Shown: positions 10,400-20,799, counted from the first letter of the stretch. The stretch: 64,000 nt of DNA from Dolomedes plantarius (GCA_907164885.2 OU015491.1:111751968-111815967), one strand, 5' to 3'. Numbers and translations are program-made. The notes: a model not told the origin generated them from the letters alone.

Positions 10400-13300
10400 G
10401 TAAGTAAATTTTTGATACGTCATTGTAAAATAAAATGTTCATAAAATTCTATATTTCCCTTTTGTTCTAATGTTATTTAGTTATGCCATCTCGTACGAAA
10501 ATTTCTTTCCAAATATTGAAACGTGTTAGTTTGTCCTTTTTGTATCTTGGATGATGATGCTCATCGTCTATAACTGAAACTAAAAAGTATTCCTCAAAGT
10601 GGAATGGGCTACTGTTGAAATTAACCAGTTGTATTGTTATAGAATATTATCTGTTATTTTTCGGAGGAATAATAGTATCTGATAGGGGCAAATTGCAAAA
10701 TATATTTTGAGGCACCTCTCACTAGCAAATCCTATGAGATTATACTAGGCATATTTTTTCCCATTTTTTTAACTTTCATCCTTTTTCTTTAAAATCTTTT
10801 AAATTATTGCACTCTTGGTAATTAAATGGCAAGAGAGACATTTTACAGCCTTTACTATATTTACAGCCGTTTATAGCAACTGCTAAAAGAGGACCTTTAA
10901 TTAAAAATCGAGAGAAAAGTCTCTTACTCTCGATTAACTCCGATCTGGACATGACCTCCAAAACGCGCGCTTTGTCAGGAGCGTTCGCACAGGTTCATTT
11001 CACAGCTGAACTTTACAAGAGGCGGTTTCTGGGTTGGAGTGCAGCTATGCCAAACTGTCGCAAGTCTTCCCCCCCCTACCCCCCCCCCCCCCTTCTAGGA
11101 AACGTCCCAGAGGAAGGAATATTAGGACATCCCAAAATCTTATTTATAAAAGTTTATATTTTGGTCATAACAGTTTATAGATAGAATGTTATTTCAAAGA
11201 GAAAATTTAAAAGCGACATTACAGAATGGTACATGGTTTTGAAGTCTTCAGTGTAAAATTTCTGGTATGTATTTTTCTTTTAACTAGTTATCTTGAACTG
11301 CTGAATTCCTCCCTTCCAAAACACAAAATATCGAGCATTATTAACATTTGCGATGTATGCATAAATGTATTAATTGCTCATGCATCTTTAATGATTGTGC
11401 CATAGTTGACAAGATTCATTCATATTCAGTGAATTTCTTTTGTCAGACAGCTTCATAATAAGAATTAAGTTTTTTATACTGCTCAAAACATCAATCTGAA
11501 AATTTTAAATATGGCGCATATATAATTTATATATATCACCGCTAAAGTATGGACAGGTCCCGATTTAGAAAATTCTAGACTATAGACACAACTCGGGATT
11601 GGGGCCCCCTAACACCGATGTGGGCGTAAAATTTCCAAAATTAAAGCACAAAAGAATAATCAGGAATCATTGTGAAAGTACCATTTTACCAAGAATTGGC
11701 TATTTGAAGCATAGAAGCCTATAAAAGAACATTATCAAATAACAAAAGCAATACAACATATTAACTTCAACATTAAAACACCCATACAATGCAACCAGAA
11801 AACTTATTAGTCCCTTATATACACTATAACATACATATGATGAACCAATCAATCAAATTTGAAAGGATATATAAAAAAATTACTATTAAAAAAGGTAAAA
11901 TTAAAAAAAAATTGAATTGGGAATTTTTTTTCTTTCTTTTCTTTTAAAATATATATTTTTTTTTTGGGGGGGAGGGGCGGCCCTAGGCTCGGGCCTAATG
12001 GAAAATCAGGGCCTGCGTATGGATCATCTTCATTGCTATCAGTAGTATTCAATCAGGCATATTCCATTATTTCATCAGATTTCTCGATTACCTTCGTATT
12101 ACGATTTCTGAAAACCCGAACTTTTTAAAACCCGCGGTTTTCGGTTTCTAGTTTTCTAAAAATCGCGGTTTTTACGGTTATTCAAGTTTTCCAGGTAAAA
12201 TAAAAAGATAAAATAGGTTGTTGATATAAAGTTTCATTACATGTTTTTGAATTCAAATAAAATAAATTTATTTAAAAAATAAAAGAGTAATAATTAATAT
12301 TTCTTCAAATAATGGAACTTCAAAAATACCATTGTGTGTAATAACTCATCTGATACTCGAGATTGTATTCTTGTACAGAAATTAGATGCTATGGAAAACG
12401 CTCGTTCCTTTTCTGTGGATGTCGTCTTTATACTTTAAATAGCATTAGCTAATAATGAAATATTTTTAGTTTTATTGCACATCTTTTCGTATAATGCAAA
12501 CTCTTGCTTTAAAACTTCAAAATTATCATCAGTGTCCGGTTCCATTACTGCTTGTGCAATAGCCAAATTTAAATCTTCTCTTAGCGTAAGATTGTGTAGT
12601 GTCTGCGATGCTACGACCCCCGGCAGAGTGTCTGATAATTTGGTGAATGACCACCAGATCGCGCCTACGTCGGCCAATGATATTCATTCCCTCCCAGCGC
12701 TCAAGGAGAGCGAAAAAGAGACTCCCTCTCTCGATCTGTAACGGCAGCGGACGTTGCATATTATTTTCTATGTTAAATTTTGTTAAATAAATATAGTTTT
12801 TTAATGTGGAAGATATCATTAGTTATCCTCGCAGAACACGCTACACCTTCACTAAAATTGCAATATACTGTATTGCTAGGGCGAGGCTCCTCATTTGGCA
12901 GTTTCTTAGCTATTTCACTGATGATAGAGGCACATGGGCAGGATACAATCTTTTAAGTATATCTGTAGCATAATTCAACACAGATTTTGAAAGCTGTTGA
13001 TTTGGTGTATAAAGATGTTTTGCTAAAGATGTTTTGAGAAAAAAAAAGTTATTAAAAAAAAACCCAACTTTTACGGTTTCGGTTATTCGAATTCAAAACC
13101 GTGATTTTAAACCGTTAGGGGTTTTAACCGAAACCGAAACCATACTTCTTGTACAAAGCATTCCTGGCATATCCTCCACGCGAGTTCTGATCCATAAAAA
13201 AAGTAAATGAAAAACACTGAGATCTCAGTTACCTGCGAATTACAAAAGAACAAGTCTAGAAACAATTCTTACATTGTCCAATAAAGTATGGCAAAATAGC

Positions 13301-16300
13301 TCATAAAAACCATGTAATAAAACTTTTTCATAAAAAAATAAATTCAATTCCTAATTTAATTTGATCTTACTTAAATTTCTATATGTAATTCATTAAATAT
13401 CCCTAAAAAGTTCATTTTTTTATTTCACGCAAGAGTACCGTTGCCAGAGGGGAACTAGGGGGCGGAATAGTGCCCCCTTTGATTTCCCCCTCTAAAATGC
13501 TCAAAATATCAAATAGGTAAATGAAATAAATTTTAAAAAATCATATTCTCATTCCCTCTGCCGTCCAAAATTAGTTCTTTGTTACCAACAAGCAAGCTCT
13601 CTCATCATAATTTTTTTCTTAAATGGATCAAAACCGTTTGTGAACTGAAGATTATTTATTCTGAGATTCTTTTAAGCTTTCTTTTTTAAGTTTCACTGAA
13701 CACTGAAAAATCTTCAAATTGAAAACTCCTTTATGTTTTTAGCATGAAACACTACAAATCTAATTTAAATATTAATCTAAGTCTAACAAGCCGTGACTCG
13801 CAATTGCCATGGTCGTTATGATTAGCTCCTGGGAATCAGACACAGATTTTTCGATAAAGTTCTGAGCTTGCTTAAGCTGCAGAAAACTTTTCTTTCCCTC
13901 GTGGAACACCTTTTAATATCTGCTGGTGTTCTACAGGTTTCCTCATATGAGCCACTAGCGTGCCAAATCGGTGTAACGTCCTCGTAGTTGAAAATAAACA
14001 CACAAGACACAGAATTATTTAAAACACAGCTTATATTAAAGATATGTATAACTTATGTACAATACATACAATTACATAGAAACTATTCCCAGTCTGCATC
14101 CGAGAGATTTCTCTCAAACATTCACTAAGACTCCTTCAGTCTTTAACTGAGAGATGAAACCACACCGATCAGCACTCTGAGACAGCTTCATCCCAATCCT
14201 TCCGCCGATCTCATTGATTCCGGCTGCTGGCCCTCTCTCCTATCCTTTTGTGAGGCGCTCCTATATTACCCCAGTCAAAATAGACCCGATTTTGACGAAT
14301 GGCTAAAAAAAATATGAAAGTTTTGAAATTTGGTGGAGATGTTTGTTTAGGCATGCTAATGAACATACTAAAAGTCCCCACCGATCAGACTTGAGCTTTC
14401 GCCGCCATCTTGGAAAATGTGTACACTTTTTTGGTTTTTTGGAAATATCTTTAAAAATATTGATTTTATAAAAAATAATTAAATACAAAAATTAAAGAGC
14501 ATTAAATTATGAACAAAAATCATTCATAACATATTTTTATATGTCTAACAGGAACAAAGATAATTGACTTTGAAAAGAGCGCACTATCACACCTGAGACG
14601 CGCAAGCGCGGTTCCCCATCGCGGTGGGGGGAAATACCCGCGCATGTGCATACCATAATTAGCCAAATTAGTTTTACACTAAATGGGAAGGTTTTTTGTA
14701 TTTTTCCGAATAACTAGGGAAATATTAACTTTACGTAAAAAAAGTTTATTTCAAAAATTAAAAAACATTAAATTATGTACAAAAACGATTTTATAAATTT
14801 TTGTCGTGAACCTAACAGGAACGGAGATATTCACTATAAAATGCGCGCTGATAATGGAGGTAGCTTCTACAAAAAACAATGCACAAAAAACATATACAGT
14901 GGTATCTCGATCGATCGTTTTCGGATCCATCGTTTTTCCGTATGTGTCGTTCATTTTATCTAGTCCCAACGATCATATTGCTTTGTTATGTTTCCGCATC
15001 TATCGTTTTCCCGCATTTATCGTTCATTTCAATCGGTCCCTTGAAAAACGATAGATCGAGATTCCACTGTATAATATTTTTTTATAAGTCTAACACGAAC
15101 AAAGATAATTGACTTTGGAAAGACCGCACTATCAAACCAGGGACGCGCATGCGTGGGTGCCTATCGCGATGGCTGAAAGACACGCGCATGTGCATACCGT
15201 AAGGCGCCAAATCAGTCTTACCCTAGTATTTTCCTAGCTAGTTATTAGTTAGTCACCGTTCCGTGTGCGTCTGTGAACAATGGCTGAAACGGAACTATGT
15301 TTTATATGTAAAAAATTAATGTCAAATGATGATTTCGTGAATGTAGGAGAAAAGGGGATCGACGCTTTAAAGAGAGCTAGTGTCCAAAGAAAAGACAATA
15401 AGCATGAACAGTTGGAACATTTAAAATCTGTTTCGGTTCATTCGTTGTGCCGGAGAAATTACACCAGACCTGGAAGTATAAAAGTTTATTTAAAAAGAAA
15501 TGCAGAAATCGCGTCAACATCCCTAAGTGAAGAGCATGCGGTAAGTTTACGATCTTTGTTACCTCAGTTCGATTTTCGAACAAAATGTCTCTTTTGTAAG
15601 ATCAGTGATAGACGAAGAATTCAAAGCAAGACAAAAGAAAAAACCAACTGACAGGCGAAGAACTATATACGAAGTTAGGAGTATCGAAATGAAAAACAAA
15701 GTTCTTGAAGCTGAAGAGAATAGACATGACCAGTGGGGAGAGGAAGTTCAGTGTCGTACAATAAATGTTGCTGATTTAGTTGCAGCTGATGCGATTTATC
15801 ACCAATATTGCCTCATGACTTTTTTTCTACACACTGCACCAATCAGAAAGAGAGGGCAGCCTGAGTCGGATTACGTCTCAGCAGCTGTAGACGAAATATC
15901 CTTCTTCCTTGATAATAATGACGACTGTCAATTCTCATTACCCGAACTCAAATCTCAAATTACAGGGCAAATTCCAGACGACATCACTTTGAGAAATAAG
16001 TTGAAACAAAATTACGGGTATGGCATTATTTTTGCTTCAAACTCCAAAACAGTTACTGTCATACGTTTACGTAATACTGGAAGTCTTGTCAGACTCTTGG
16101 TACGACAAAAGGATACGAAATGATCGTGAGGAGCGTCTACGAATAGTACAAATTGCAGCAGCCATAATAAAAGAAGATATCCAGACACCAGTTTATGACA
16201 CTCATTGCTACCCTCCAAGTGATAACTTATGCAGAGATGTGAACAATGGCATTCCAGAAAGCCTAAAATCTTTTTTGGAGCACTTGATTATTAAAAAAAA

Positions 16301-19300
16301 GACTGCTAAGGCGGAAAAAAAGTCATTTCAATAGTTCACGTCATTATATCAGCGCTAAGGCCACGATCATTTATGTCTCCTCTGATCAATGGTCTTGCTT
16401 TATTTTTGTACAAAAAGTTCTGTTCCAAGAATTTAATAACAATGCTCTCGAATTTGGGATTTTGTTCTTCTTACTATGAAGTCCAAACACTTGAGATGTC
16501 AGCCATAAATCATCCTCAACCCCCAAAAGCGCGAGGGATCATTCTGCCAATTCGTATTTGACAATGCAGATTTCAATGTGTCGACAATCGATGGCCTGAA
16601 TACGTTTCATAGCATGGGGGGCATTGATTGTTTTACTCCAGTGTCAGCAGTGGAACCCGGGACGAGGATAAAAAAGTTAACCGAACTTACATCCGCATCG
16701 ACCGTAGGCAAAATGGGAATCATTCCTCTGGAAACGTTTGAAAATTTTCAAGGGCCTGGGTTAAAAACAATTTCTATCGAAGATTTGAATGTCTTAAATC
16801 CTTTAGCGGAAGATTTACCACTGCCTAAGCCATCTGATATCTCCTGGATGTGTGCTAACTGGTTAGGTCTTCCACAGATACCTGAATGGAAAGGATTTTT
16901 CCATTGTATAACTAGAAACCAGCCTTGTGAAAAGACCAAAGTAATACCCCTTCCTTTTGTTAATTCACCACCAAGCAAGTATGACGCCATTTTCACTGTG
17001 CAGAAATATGCTGCCCAGCAGTGTGTTAATATGCACCAAAAGATTTTCATACTCACGTTTGACCAACCACTTTATATTAAAGCTCGAGAGATAGTTGCAG
17101 CAACATCCAATCCATTATTATCAAGTTGTATTGTGAGGCTTGGTGGATTCCATCTTTTAATGTCATTCTTAGGCTCCATTGGATACATAATGGCTGGAAG
17201 TGGGTTAAAAGAAATACTCACTTTGATTTATGCACATATGTCAGTTGAAAAAATGTTGCCTGGCCATGCATACGCTAGGGCCGTCCGAGCTCATTTATTG
17301 ACCCAAACAGCTTTAGGAAAAATAATTTTTGACGGCATGGACATATCGGATTTGGAATGTAAAAATCTCCGTGAGTTGTTTCGATATTTTGCTACTGAAC
17401 CACCATCGCAAGAAACCTTAAACGCACTCACTCAAATACGAGCCACCGAAATTAAAATGAGGAAGACTTTGGAGCACCTGAAAAAGAAAGGCCCAACTGC
17501 CTGTGGGGCTGGAAGCGTCAAGAGAAAATTCTTGTGTCCATCACAACTATGGATGCAGTAGCTCCCGATTCAGTTTTAAACATGGTGTTTTGCAACTGTA
17601 AGACTGACTGTGGAGTAAGATGCGGATGTCGGAAAGCAGGCATAAACTGCATAACGGCCTGCAATAATTGCAATGGGGTATGTCAGAATGGCATCAGCCC
17701 TGTTGATGATGACGATCGAATGAAAGAAGTTGATGAATGGGCCGATGCTAGCGGATCCATAGACGATCTATATATGCCTGACGAAGGGGAGAATCTCGTA
17801 CCGAAAAAAGCACGTAAATCCTGAAGTAGATAAGCTTGAAAAATTATTCTCAATGGAAATCTGATAGTGAATACCCCCAAGTTTACTACATTTATGTATA
17901 AAACTAATAATGATTAATTATCTACATAGCTAAAAACAGTAAAGTCTATTTTCTTGTGTTTAAAGAATGCCGAAATGTGGGAGAGGTTAGAAATTCAAAG
18001 AGTGCCTGCAACGAGACTTTGAAGCTACCTCCATTATCAACGCGCATTTTATAGTCAATATCTTTGTTCCTGTTAGGTGTACGACAAAAATGTATAAAAT
18101 CGTTTTTGTACATAATTTAATGTTTTTTAATTTTTGAAAAAAACTTTTTTTACGTAAAGTTAATATTTCCCTAGTTATTTGGAAAAATACAAAAAAAACC
18201 TTCCCATTTAGTGTAAAACTAATTTGGCTAATTATGGTATGCACATGCGCGGGTATTTCCCCCCACCGCGATGGGGAACCGCGCTTGCGCGTCCCAGGTG
18301 TGATAGGGCGCTCTTTTCAAAGTCAATTATCTTTGTTCCTGTTAGACATATAAAAAAATGTTATGAATGATTTTTGTTCATAATTTAATGTTCTTTAATT
18401 TTTGTATTCAATTATTTTTTATAAAATCAGTATTTTTAAAGTTATTTCCAAAAAACCAAAAAAGTGTACACATTTTCCAAGATGGCGGCGAAAGCTCAAG
18501 TCTGATAGGTGGGGACTTTTAGTATGTTCATTAACATGCCTAAACAAACATCTCCACCAATTTTCAAAACTTTCATATTTTTTTAGCCATAAAACCTATT
18601 TTGACTGGGCTATATATATATGTTGATTTAGTGGCGGTTTCCCACACTTTCCGCGGCTACAGACGCTGGTGAAACGAACGGTCAACACTTCAGCTCCACA
18701 CAGGGTTGTCTTCATTTGGGTGGGCCCTTTTTCAGTCCTAGCGCAAGCCAGTCTCGATGATTCTTCGGGCTACCCAGGGGACAACGCCAGCCAGTCTTCC
18801 CCTTTGTAAACCCAGTCTCTATATACAGAGATGTGAGGCAGGGGTGTTTTCCTCCTTTCTGTTCTCGAGGCTTCAGTTGGTTTCAGCTAGATACATGAAA
18901 GTTAATTTACACAGCAGTAGCCCAGAGGCTTGCTTTTTCCTGGTAATTAGGTGTGGCACCCCTCAGCTCCTCGGAATAGGTTTTCTAAGGAAAAGAGAGT
19001 TTGGGTTCGGGGTGATCTCTTCTCAGGAAAGGGGGATCCACGACGTTATATTGGTTAAGTCCATAAAACAAAAAGCGGAGAAAAGTGATAAAATAATAGA
19101 CATTGTTTTATTTTTATTCCTCTGAAAATGTTTTATTTTAATTCCTCTGAAAATGTAAATTCAAATAAACATTGTAGAATGTATTATTGCAGCTGTAGCT
19201 TTTATCTGACGACATATAAAATCTGTATGATAGAATATCCTTGGAGTAATCATTATTATTATTATAATTTTTGCGTGAAAGGAACTTAACTGATTTGGCA

Positions 19301-20067
19301 AGTGAAAAAATTAATAACATCCAATTTAATCTTCCAATTATTTTTTTTTCCCTACAGAAAAAAAATTAAATAATTGTTCAATAATTCACAAGTACATACT
19401 TCTGCAGCAGTTAAACTGTAACTGGATCATTAATTTTACTTTTTTGCAATGAAACAACAGCAAACGATTTACCGTTATCATCAAATACTTGCATCTGTGT
19501 TTGAATTGCATTATTGCAACGATTTACATTAGAGTACGAACTTGACTGACTTCTGGAAAAAGTTACTTATTATTCGATGACCAAAAAAAATTTTGGCATT
19601 GAGTGGCGTTAATCCTTATTATTTGGAAAATTGATTAGAAATGCAAAAAGTTTGGAGCCAATCAAGCGCTTTGAAACTAAAATTTTAAAAAGTAGAGTTG
19701 ACCGATTTAGCTTGTGAATCTCCCATATGTTTAAATCTCCTAACTTCAATTAATTCTATGTGGTCAGGACGAAAAAAGCATTTGCAGAAGTTGAGACAGA
19801 AAAAAAATATGAACAAGCTAGAAAATTGGCAACTTCTTACACAAATTGTGGCGTACTGTGTTAAATTACTGGTGTCATTGATGTAATGTATATGAATTAA
19901 AAATTGTGGAAAAACTAAGACTTATGATTAATAATTGTTATATGTGTATCTTATACTCTATAAAATTCAAATGACTCACAATATTATTTCTTTTACAGGA
20001 AGTGGGCATTTATGACAATCATGAAATCGAATACAAGCTTGCAGACAAAAAAGTATTTGTGGTGTAA
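10255..20067 (+). CDS. Unrecognised protein, last two exons (3' part of a gene)
   Basis: Two plus-strand exons, 10255-10399 and 19999-20067, join in phase across a 9.6-kb intron. They encode 48 whole codons of a strongly basic, Lys/Asn/Gln-rich stretch (beginning RLREKNQNNTKKFIEERKAA), then EVGIYDNHEIEYKLADKKVF, VV and a stop. The first part is highly charged and could be a coiled coil or a cytoplasmic tail; the last four residues, VFVV, resemble a class II PDZ ligand, which is inference only. No membrane segment or catalytic motif is visible in this part. Upstream exons must lie before 10255, inside or outside the window, and were not identified. The intron carries several transposons, including the CXC element. 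I do not recognise the family. Splice signals are good and the phase match is exact, so a real gene end is likely. Confidence 0.6.
11554..12015. mobile_element. hAT-type MITE
   Basis: The ends are CAGGTCCCGATTT and, inverted, CAGGCCCTGATTT. The flanking 8-mers AGTATGGA (11546-11553) and CGTATGGA (12016-12023) agree at seven of eight positions. GGGGCCCCC and GGGGCGGCCC blocks lie just inside the ends. Non-coding. It sits in the intron of the unrecognised plus-strand gene. Confidence 0.8.
12294..12677 (-). pseudogene. hAT transposase C-terminal region with one internal stop
   Basis: The minus-strand frame reads to a stop at 12435 (…LANAI) and continues in the same frame with SIKTTSTEKERAFSIASNF, then SRVSDELLHTMVFLKFHY, and stops at 12294. 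The pattern TSTE-ER-FS…S-SD is the conserved C-terminal dimerisation (hATC) block of hAT transposases. Only one in-frame stop (TAA at 12435-12437) breaks this part. The upstream part (12600-12677, more GC-rich) does not look like hAT and may come from another repeat. Dead copy. Confidence 0.8.
13972..14268 (-). repeat. Possible solo-LTR-like sequence (minus), interrupted by the CXC element
   Basis: Read on the minus strand, sequence starting TGTGGGAAACCGCC (at 18646) runs to a TATATATA stretch, is interrupted by the element at 14269-18610, resumes with GGAGCGCCTCAC, and ends …CGTTACA at 13972. TG…CA ends and about 333 bp joined length would suit a retroelement LTR. The TATA stretch is unusually close to the start, and no retroviral-type ORF adjoins. 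Weak call. Confidence 0.3.
14269..14868 (+). repeat. Left long terminal inverted repeat of the CXC element
   Basis: It matches 18610-18021 in inverse orientation over ~600 bp with scattered differences, e.g. the shared block GCCGCCATCTTGGAAAATG. It carries a GC-rich block with GCGCAAGCGCGG and GCGCATGTGCATACC. Confidence 0.92.
14548..14685 (+). repeat. Subterminal block repeated in front of the ORF (15085-15222)
   Basis: About 135 bp from GTCTAACAGGAACAAAGATA through the GCGCATGTGCATACC block recur directly at 15085-15222, ~60 bp before the ORF start. The block is also present inverted in the right TIR (about 18215-18350). The internal copy is clearly more diverged than the two TIR copies are from each other. 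Confidence 0.85.
14897..15069. mobile_element. pogo-type MITE nested in the CXC element
   Basis: Its ends are CAGTGGTATCTCGATCGATC and, inverted, CAGTGGAATCTCGATCTATC, with TA on both sides. ATCGTTTTC-like motifs repeat inside. 173 bp, non-coding. Confidence 0.88.
15280..15651 (+). CDS. N-terminal ORF of the CXC element (zinc-finger-like)
   Basis: 123 codons from ATG. CFICKKLM near residues 7-14 and VHSLCRRNY near 53-61 give a C-x2-C … H-x3-C arrangement that could bind zinc. CLFCK follows before the frame breaks at about 15600; the next segment (15605-16123) continues with EEFKARQKKKPTDRR. The final residues of this ORF after the break are out of frame. Confidence 0.6.
   Translation: MAETELCFICKKLMSNDDFVNVGEKGIDALKRASVQRKDNKHEQLEHLKSVSVHSLCRRNYTRPGSIKVYLKRNAEIASTSLSEEHAVSLRSLLPQFDFRTKCLFCKISDRRRIQSKTKEKTN
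16578..17561 (+). CDS. Central region ORF of the CXC element protein
   Basis: It is the longest intact segment (327 codons) of the element's protein. Conserved-looking blocks include TFDQPLYIKA (near 17060), RLGGFHLLMSFLGSIGY (near 17140-17190) and AYARAVRAHLL (near 17270-17300). Asp in FDQP and His in GGFH are candidate active-site residues, but this is inference. The ATG at 16578 is not a true start: the homologous frame upstream (VIISALRPRSF at ~16340) leads into it through a frameshift near 16545. Its last ~19 residues are out of frame after the deletion point. Confidence 0.65.
   Translation: MSTIDGLNTFHSMGGIDCFTPVSAVEPGTRIKKLTELTSASTVGKMGIIPLETFENFQGPGLKTISIEDLNVLNPLAEDLPLPKPSDISWMCANWLGLPQIPEWKGFFHCITRNQPCEKTKVIPLPFVNSPPSKYDAIFTVQKYAAQQCVNMHQKIFILTFDQPLYIKAREIVAATSNPLLSSCIVRLGGFHLLMSFLGSIGYIMAGSGLKEILTLIYAHMSVEKMLPGHAYARAVRAHLLTQTALGKIIFDGMDISDLECKNLRELFRYFATEPPSQETLNALTQIRATEIKMRKTLEHLKKKGPTACGAGSVKRKFLCPSQLWMQ
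17534..17824 (+). CDS. C-terminal CXC (tesmin/TSO1-like) segment
   Basis: From about 17580 the ORF has the cysteine spacing C-x-C-x4-C-x3-C-x-C-x6-C-x3-C-x2-C (CNCKTDCGVRCGCRKAG, then NCITACNNC). This is the signature of CXC domains in tesmin/TSO1/LIN54-type DNA-binding proteins, where three zinc ions are held and DNA is contacted. An acidic tail (DDDDR…DEGENL) and a basic end (KKARKS) follow. The domain is complete even though the rest of the gene is broken. A role in binding the element's ends would fit, but is inferred. Confidence 0.75.
   Translation: MSITTMDAVAPDSVLNMVFCNCKTDCGVRCGCRKAGINCITACNNCNGVCQNGISPVDDDDRMKEVDEWADASGSIDDLYMPDEGENLVPKKARKS
18021..18610 (-). repeat. Right long terminal inverted repeat of the CXC element
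   Basis: It is the inverted partner of 14269-14868. The inner end is GAAGCTACCTCCATTATC and the outer end CTATTTTGACTGGG. Confidence 0.92.
18660..19998. other. Intron sequence, no gene recognised
   Basis: It lies inside the last intron of the unrecognised plus-strand gene. An open frame at 18757-19125 shows no recognisable domain, and its mixed base content looks repeat-derived. No clear element ends were found. Confidence 0.5.
19999..20067 (+). CDS. Terminal coding exon of the unrecognised gene
   Basis: Preceded by a TTTCTTTTACAG acceptor. It encodes 22 residues and TAA in the frame fixed by the previous exon (phase 0). The last residues are KKVFVV. Confidence 0.65.
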   Translation, partial: EVGIYDNHEIEYKLADKKVFVV

Positions 20068-20233
20068 CATGGCAATAGAAATGTGATGGATTATTATTAA
20101 TTCTGTTAGTATCACCATGTAAACACGTGAAAGAAAATGAAAGTAACACAGCGAACTTTATTAATATGATCTAACTGAGAGGGATTTACGTGACCACCGT
20201 TATGTTTATGAAAATCTTCTCATTGTTTAACGA

Positions 20234-20239
20234 AATAAA
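20234..20239 (+). terminator. Poly(A) signal AATAAA for the plus-strand gene
   Basis: AATAAA lies 167 bp after the stop codon and is followed by GT-rich and T-rich sequence within 30 bp, which gives a short 3' UTR. Confidence 0.55.
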
Positions 20240-20302
20240 GTCGTTGGAAAAGTAAATTCTGTTTTATAATTTAAGCTTATAGTGGAAACTCCTTTTACAT
20301 GT

Positions 20303-20790
20303 GAGTCTTCCTTTGATGCCAATGTTCATGGATTTTTTTTAATACAGCAGATTTTTGTCGCTGATGGCAGATACCTTTTGACATTGCCCCATGAAGATCT
20401 TGCGAAATTTTGCTGACTATTTTGTTATGGGAGCACAATATTGCTCTCATAACAATGCTGAACAACTCCCTCATAGGGAGCCAGCACAGTGTTGCCAATC
20501 TCTACGAAGCTTCCACCCCTAGCGCCATCTCGAAATCCCTCTGTTCCCCCCTAACACCAACTTAAAATCCAACCCCTAACAAAAAATGTGGCCCCAAAAA
20601 CACCCCTTTTCATCTAACTTACCAACAAATTTAGGGGGGAAACCCCCAAATTGGCAACTCTGAACCAGCACTACTCCCTATGACGGGGACGCACGGAAAC
20701 GACCAAGCCCTATTCGGGATTTGACCTCAAGCCCACTACTTGTCAGCTCAGAACTCACTTTAACCACTATACTATGTGGGCGACAATGGT
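20303..20790 (-). mobile_element. tRNA-derived SINE, family C, split by a hAT MITE
   Basis: Read on the minus strand it has a degraded box B (GAGGTCAAATCCC near 20731) and a body (GTCAGCAAAATTTCGCAAGA, ATCTTCATGGGGC) shared with the copy at 49506-49735. The body is cut at 20487-20662 by a hAT-type MITE. Not a functional tRNA gene. Confidence 0.7.
20487..20662. mobile_element. hAT-type MITE nested in the SINE
   Basis: It begins CAGTGTTGCCAAT, and its inverted right end reads CAGAGTTGCCAAT. The flanking 8-mers AGCCAGCA and AACCAGCA match at seven of eight bases. 176 bp, non-coding. Confidence 0.82.
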
Positions 20791-20799
20791 CAGAGAATG

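Larger units (their letters stand above)
15280..17824 (+). pseudogene. CXC-tailed element protein, broken by frameshifts and a deletion
   Basis: The start ATG at 15280 opens a protein with a zinc-finger-like N-terminus (CFIC … HSLC), a second Cys/His block (CLFC near 15590, YHQYC near 15800), a long middle region, and a C-terminal tesmin/TSO1-type CXC cysteine cluster. The frame must change near 15600, 16090, 16330, 16545 and 17505 to keep the protein-like sequence, so it cannot be made as one chain. Near 17500 the middle region stops at KKGPTA and, after a frame change, jumps to WGWKRQEKILVS just before the CXC cluster; I infer an internal deletion. Similar CXC-tailed uncharacterised proteins are, from memory, common in arthropod protein sets. 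No named catalytic domain is recognised. Confidence 0.8.
14269..18610 (+). mobile_element. DNA transposon with ~600-bp TIRs encoding a CXC-domain protein
   Basis: The element is 4.3 kb and bounded by long, near-identical inverted repeats (14269-14868 and 18021-18610), both starting CCCAGTCAAAATAG. Between them lies one plus-strand coding region (15280-17824) with five frame breaks and an internal deletion. The flanks are CTATATTA on the left and CTATATAT on the right: a possible imperfect 8-9-bp duplication in a TA-rich site. Long TIRs with 8-9-bp duplications are typical of Mutator-like elements, but the encoded protein shows no MULE domain I recognise. I do not assign a superfamily. A pogo-type MITE (14897-15069) is inserted near the left TIR. 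Confidence 0.85.

Noticed and set aside
15595..15610. GTAAGATCAG within the CXC element read as a tiny intron
   Set aside because: Ten bases is far below any known intron length; a frameshift explains the change of frame.
16748..17056. 102-codon minus-strand open frame
   Set aside because: Shadow of the CXC element's central coding region on the opposite strand.
18757..19125. 122-codon open frame on the plus strand
   Set aside because: No recognisable domain, atypical composition, and it lies in an intron among repeats. Not supported as a gene.
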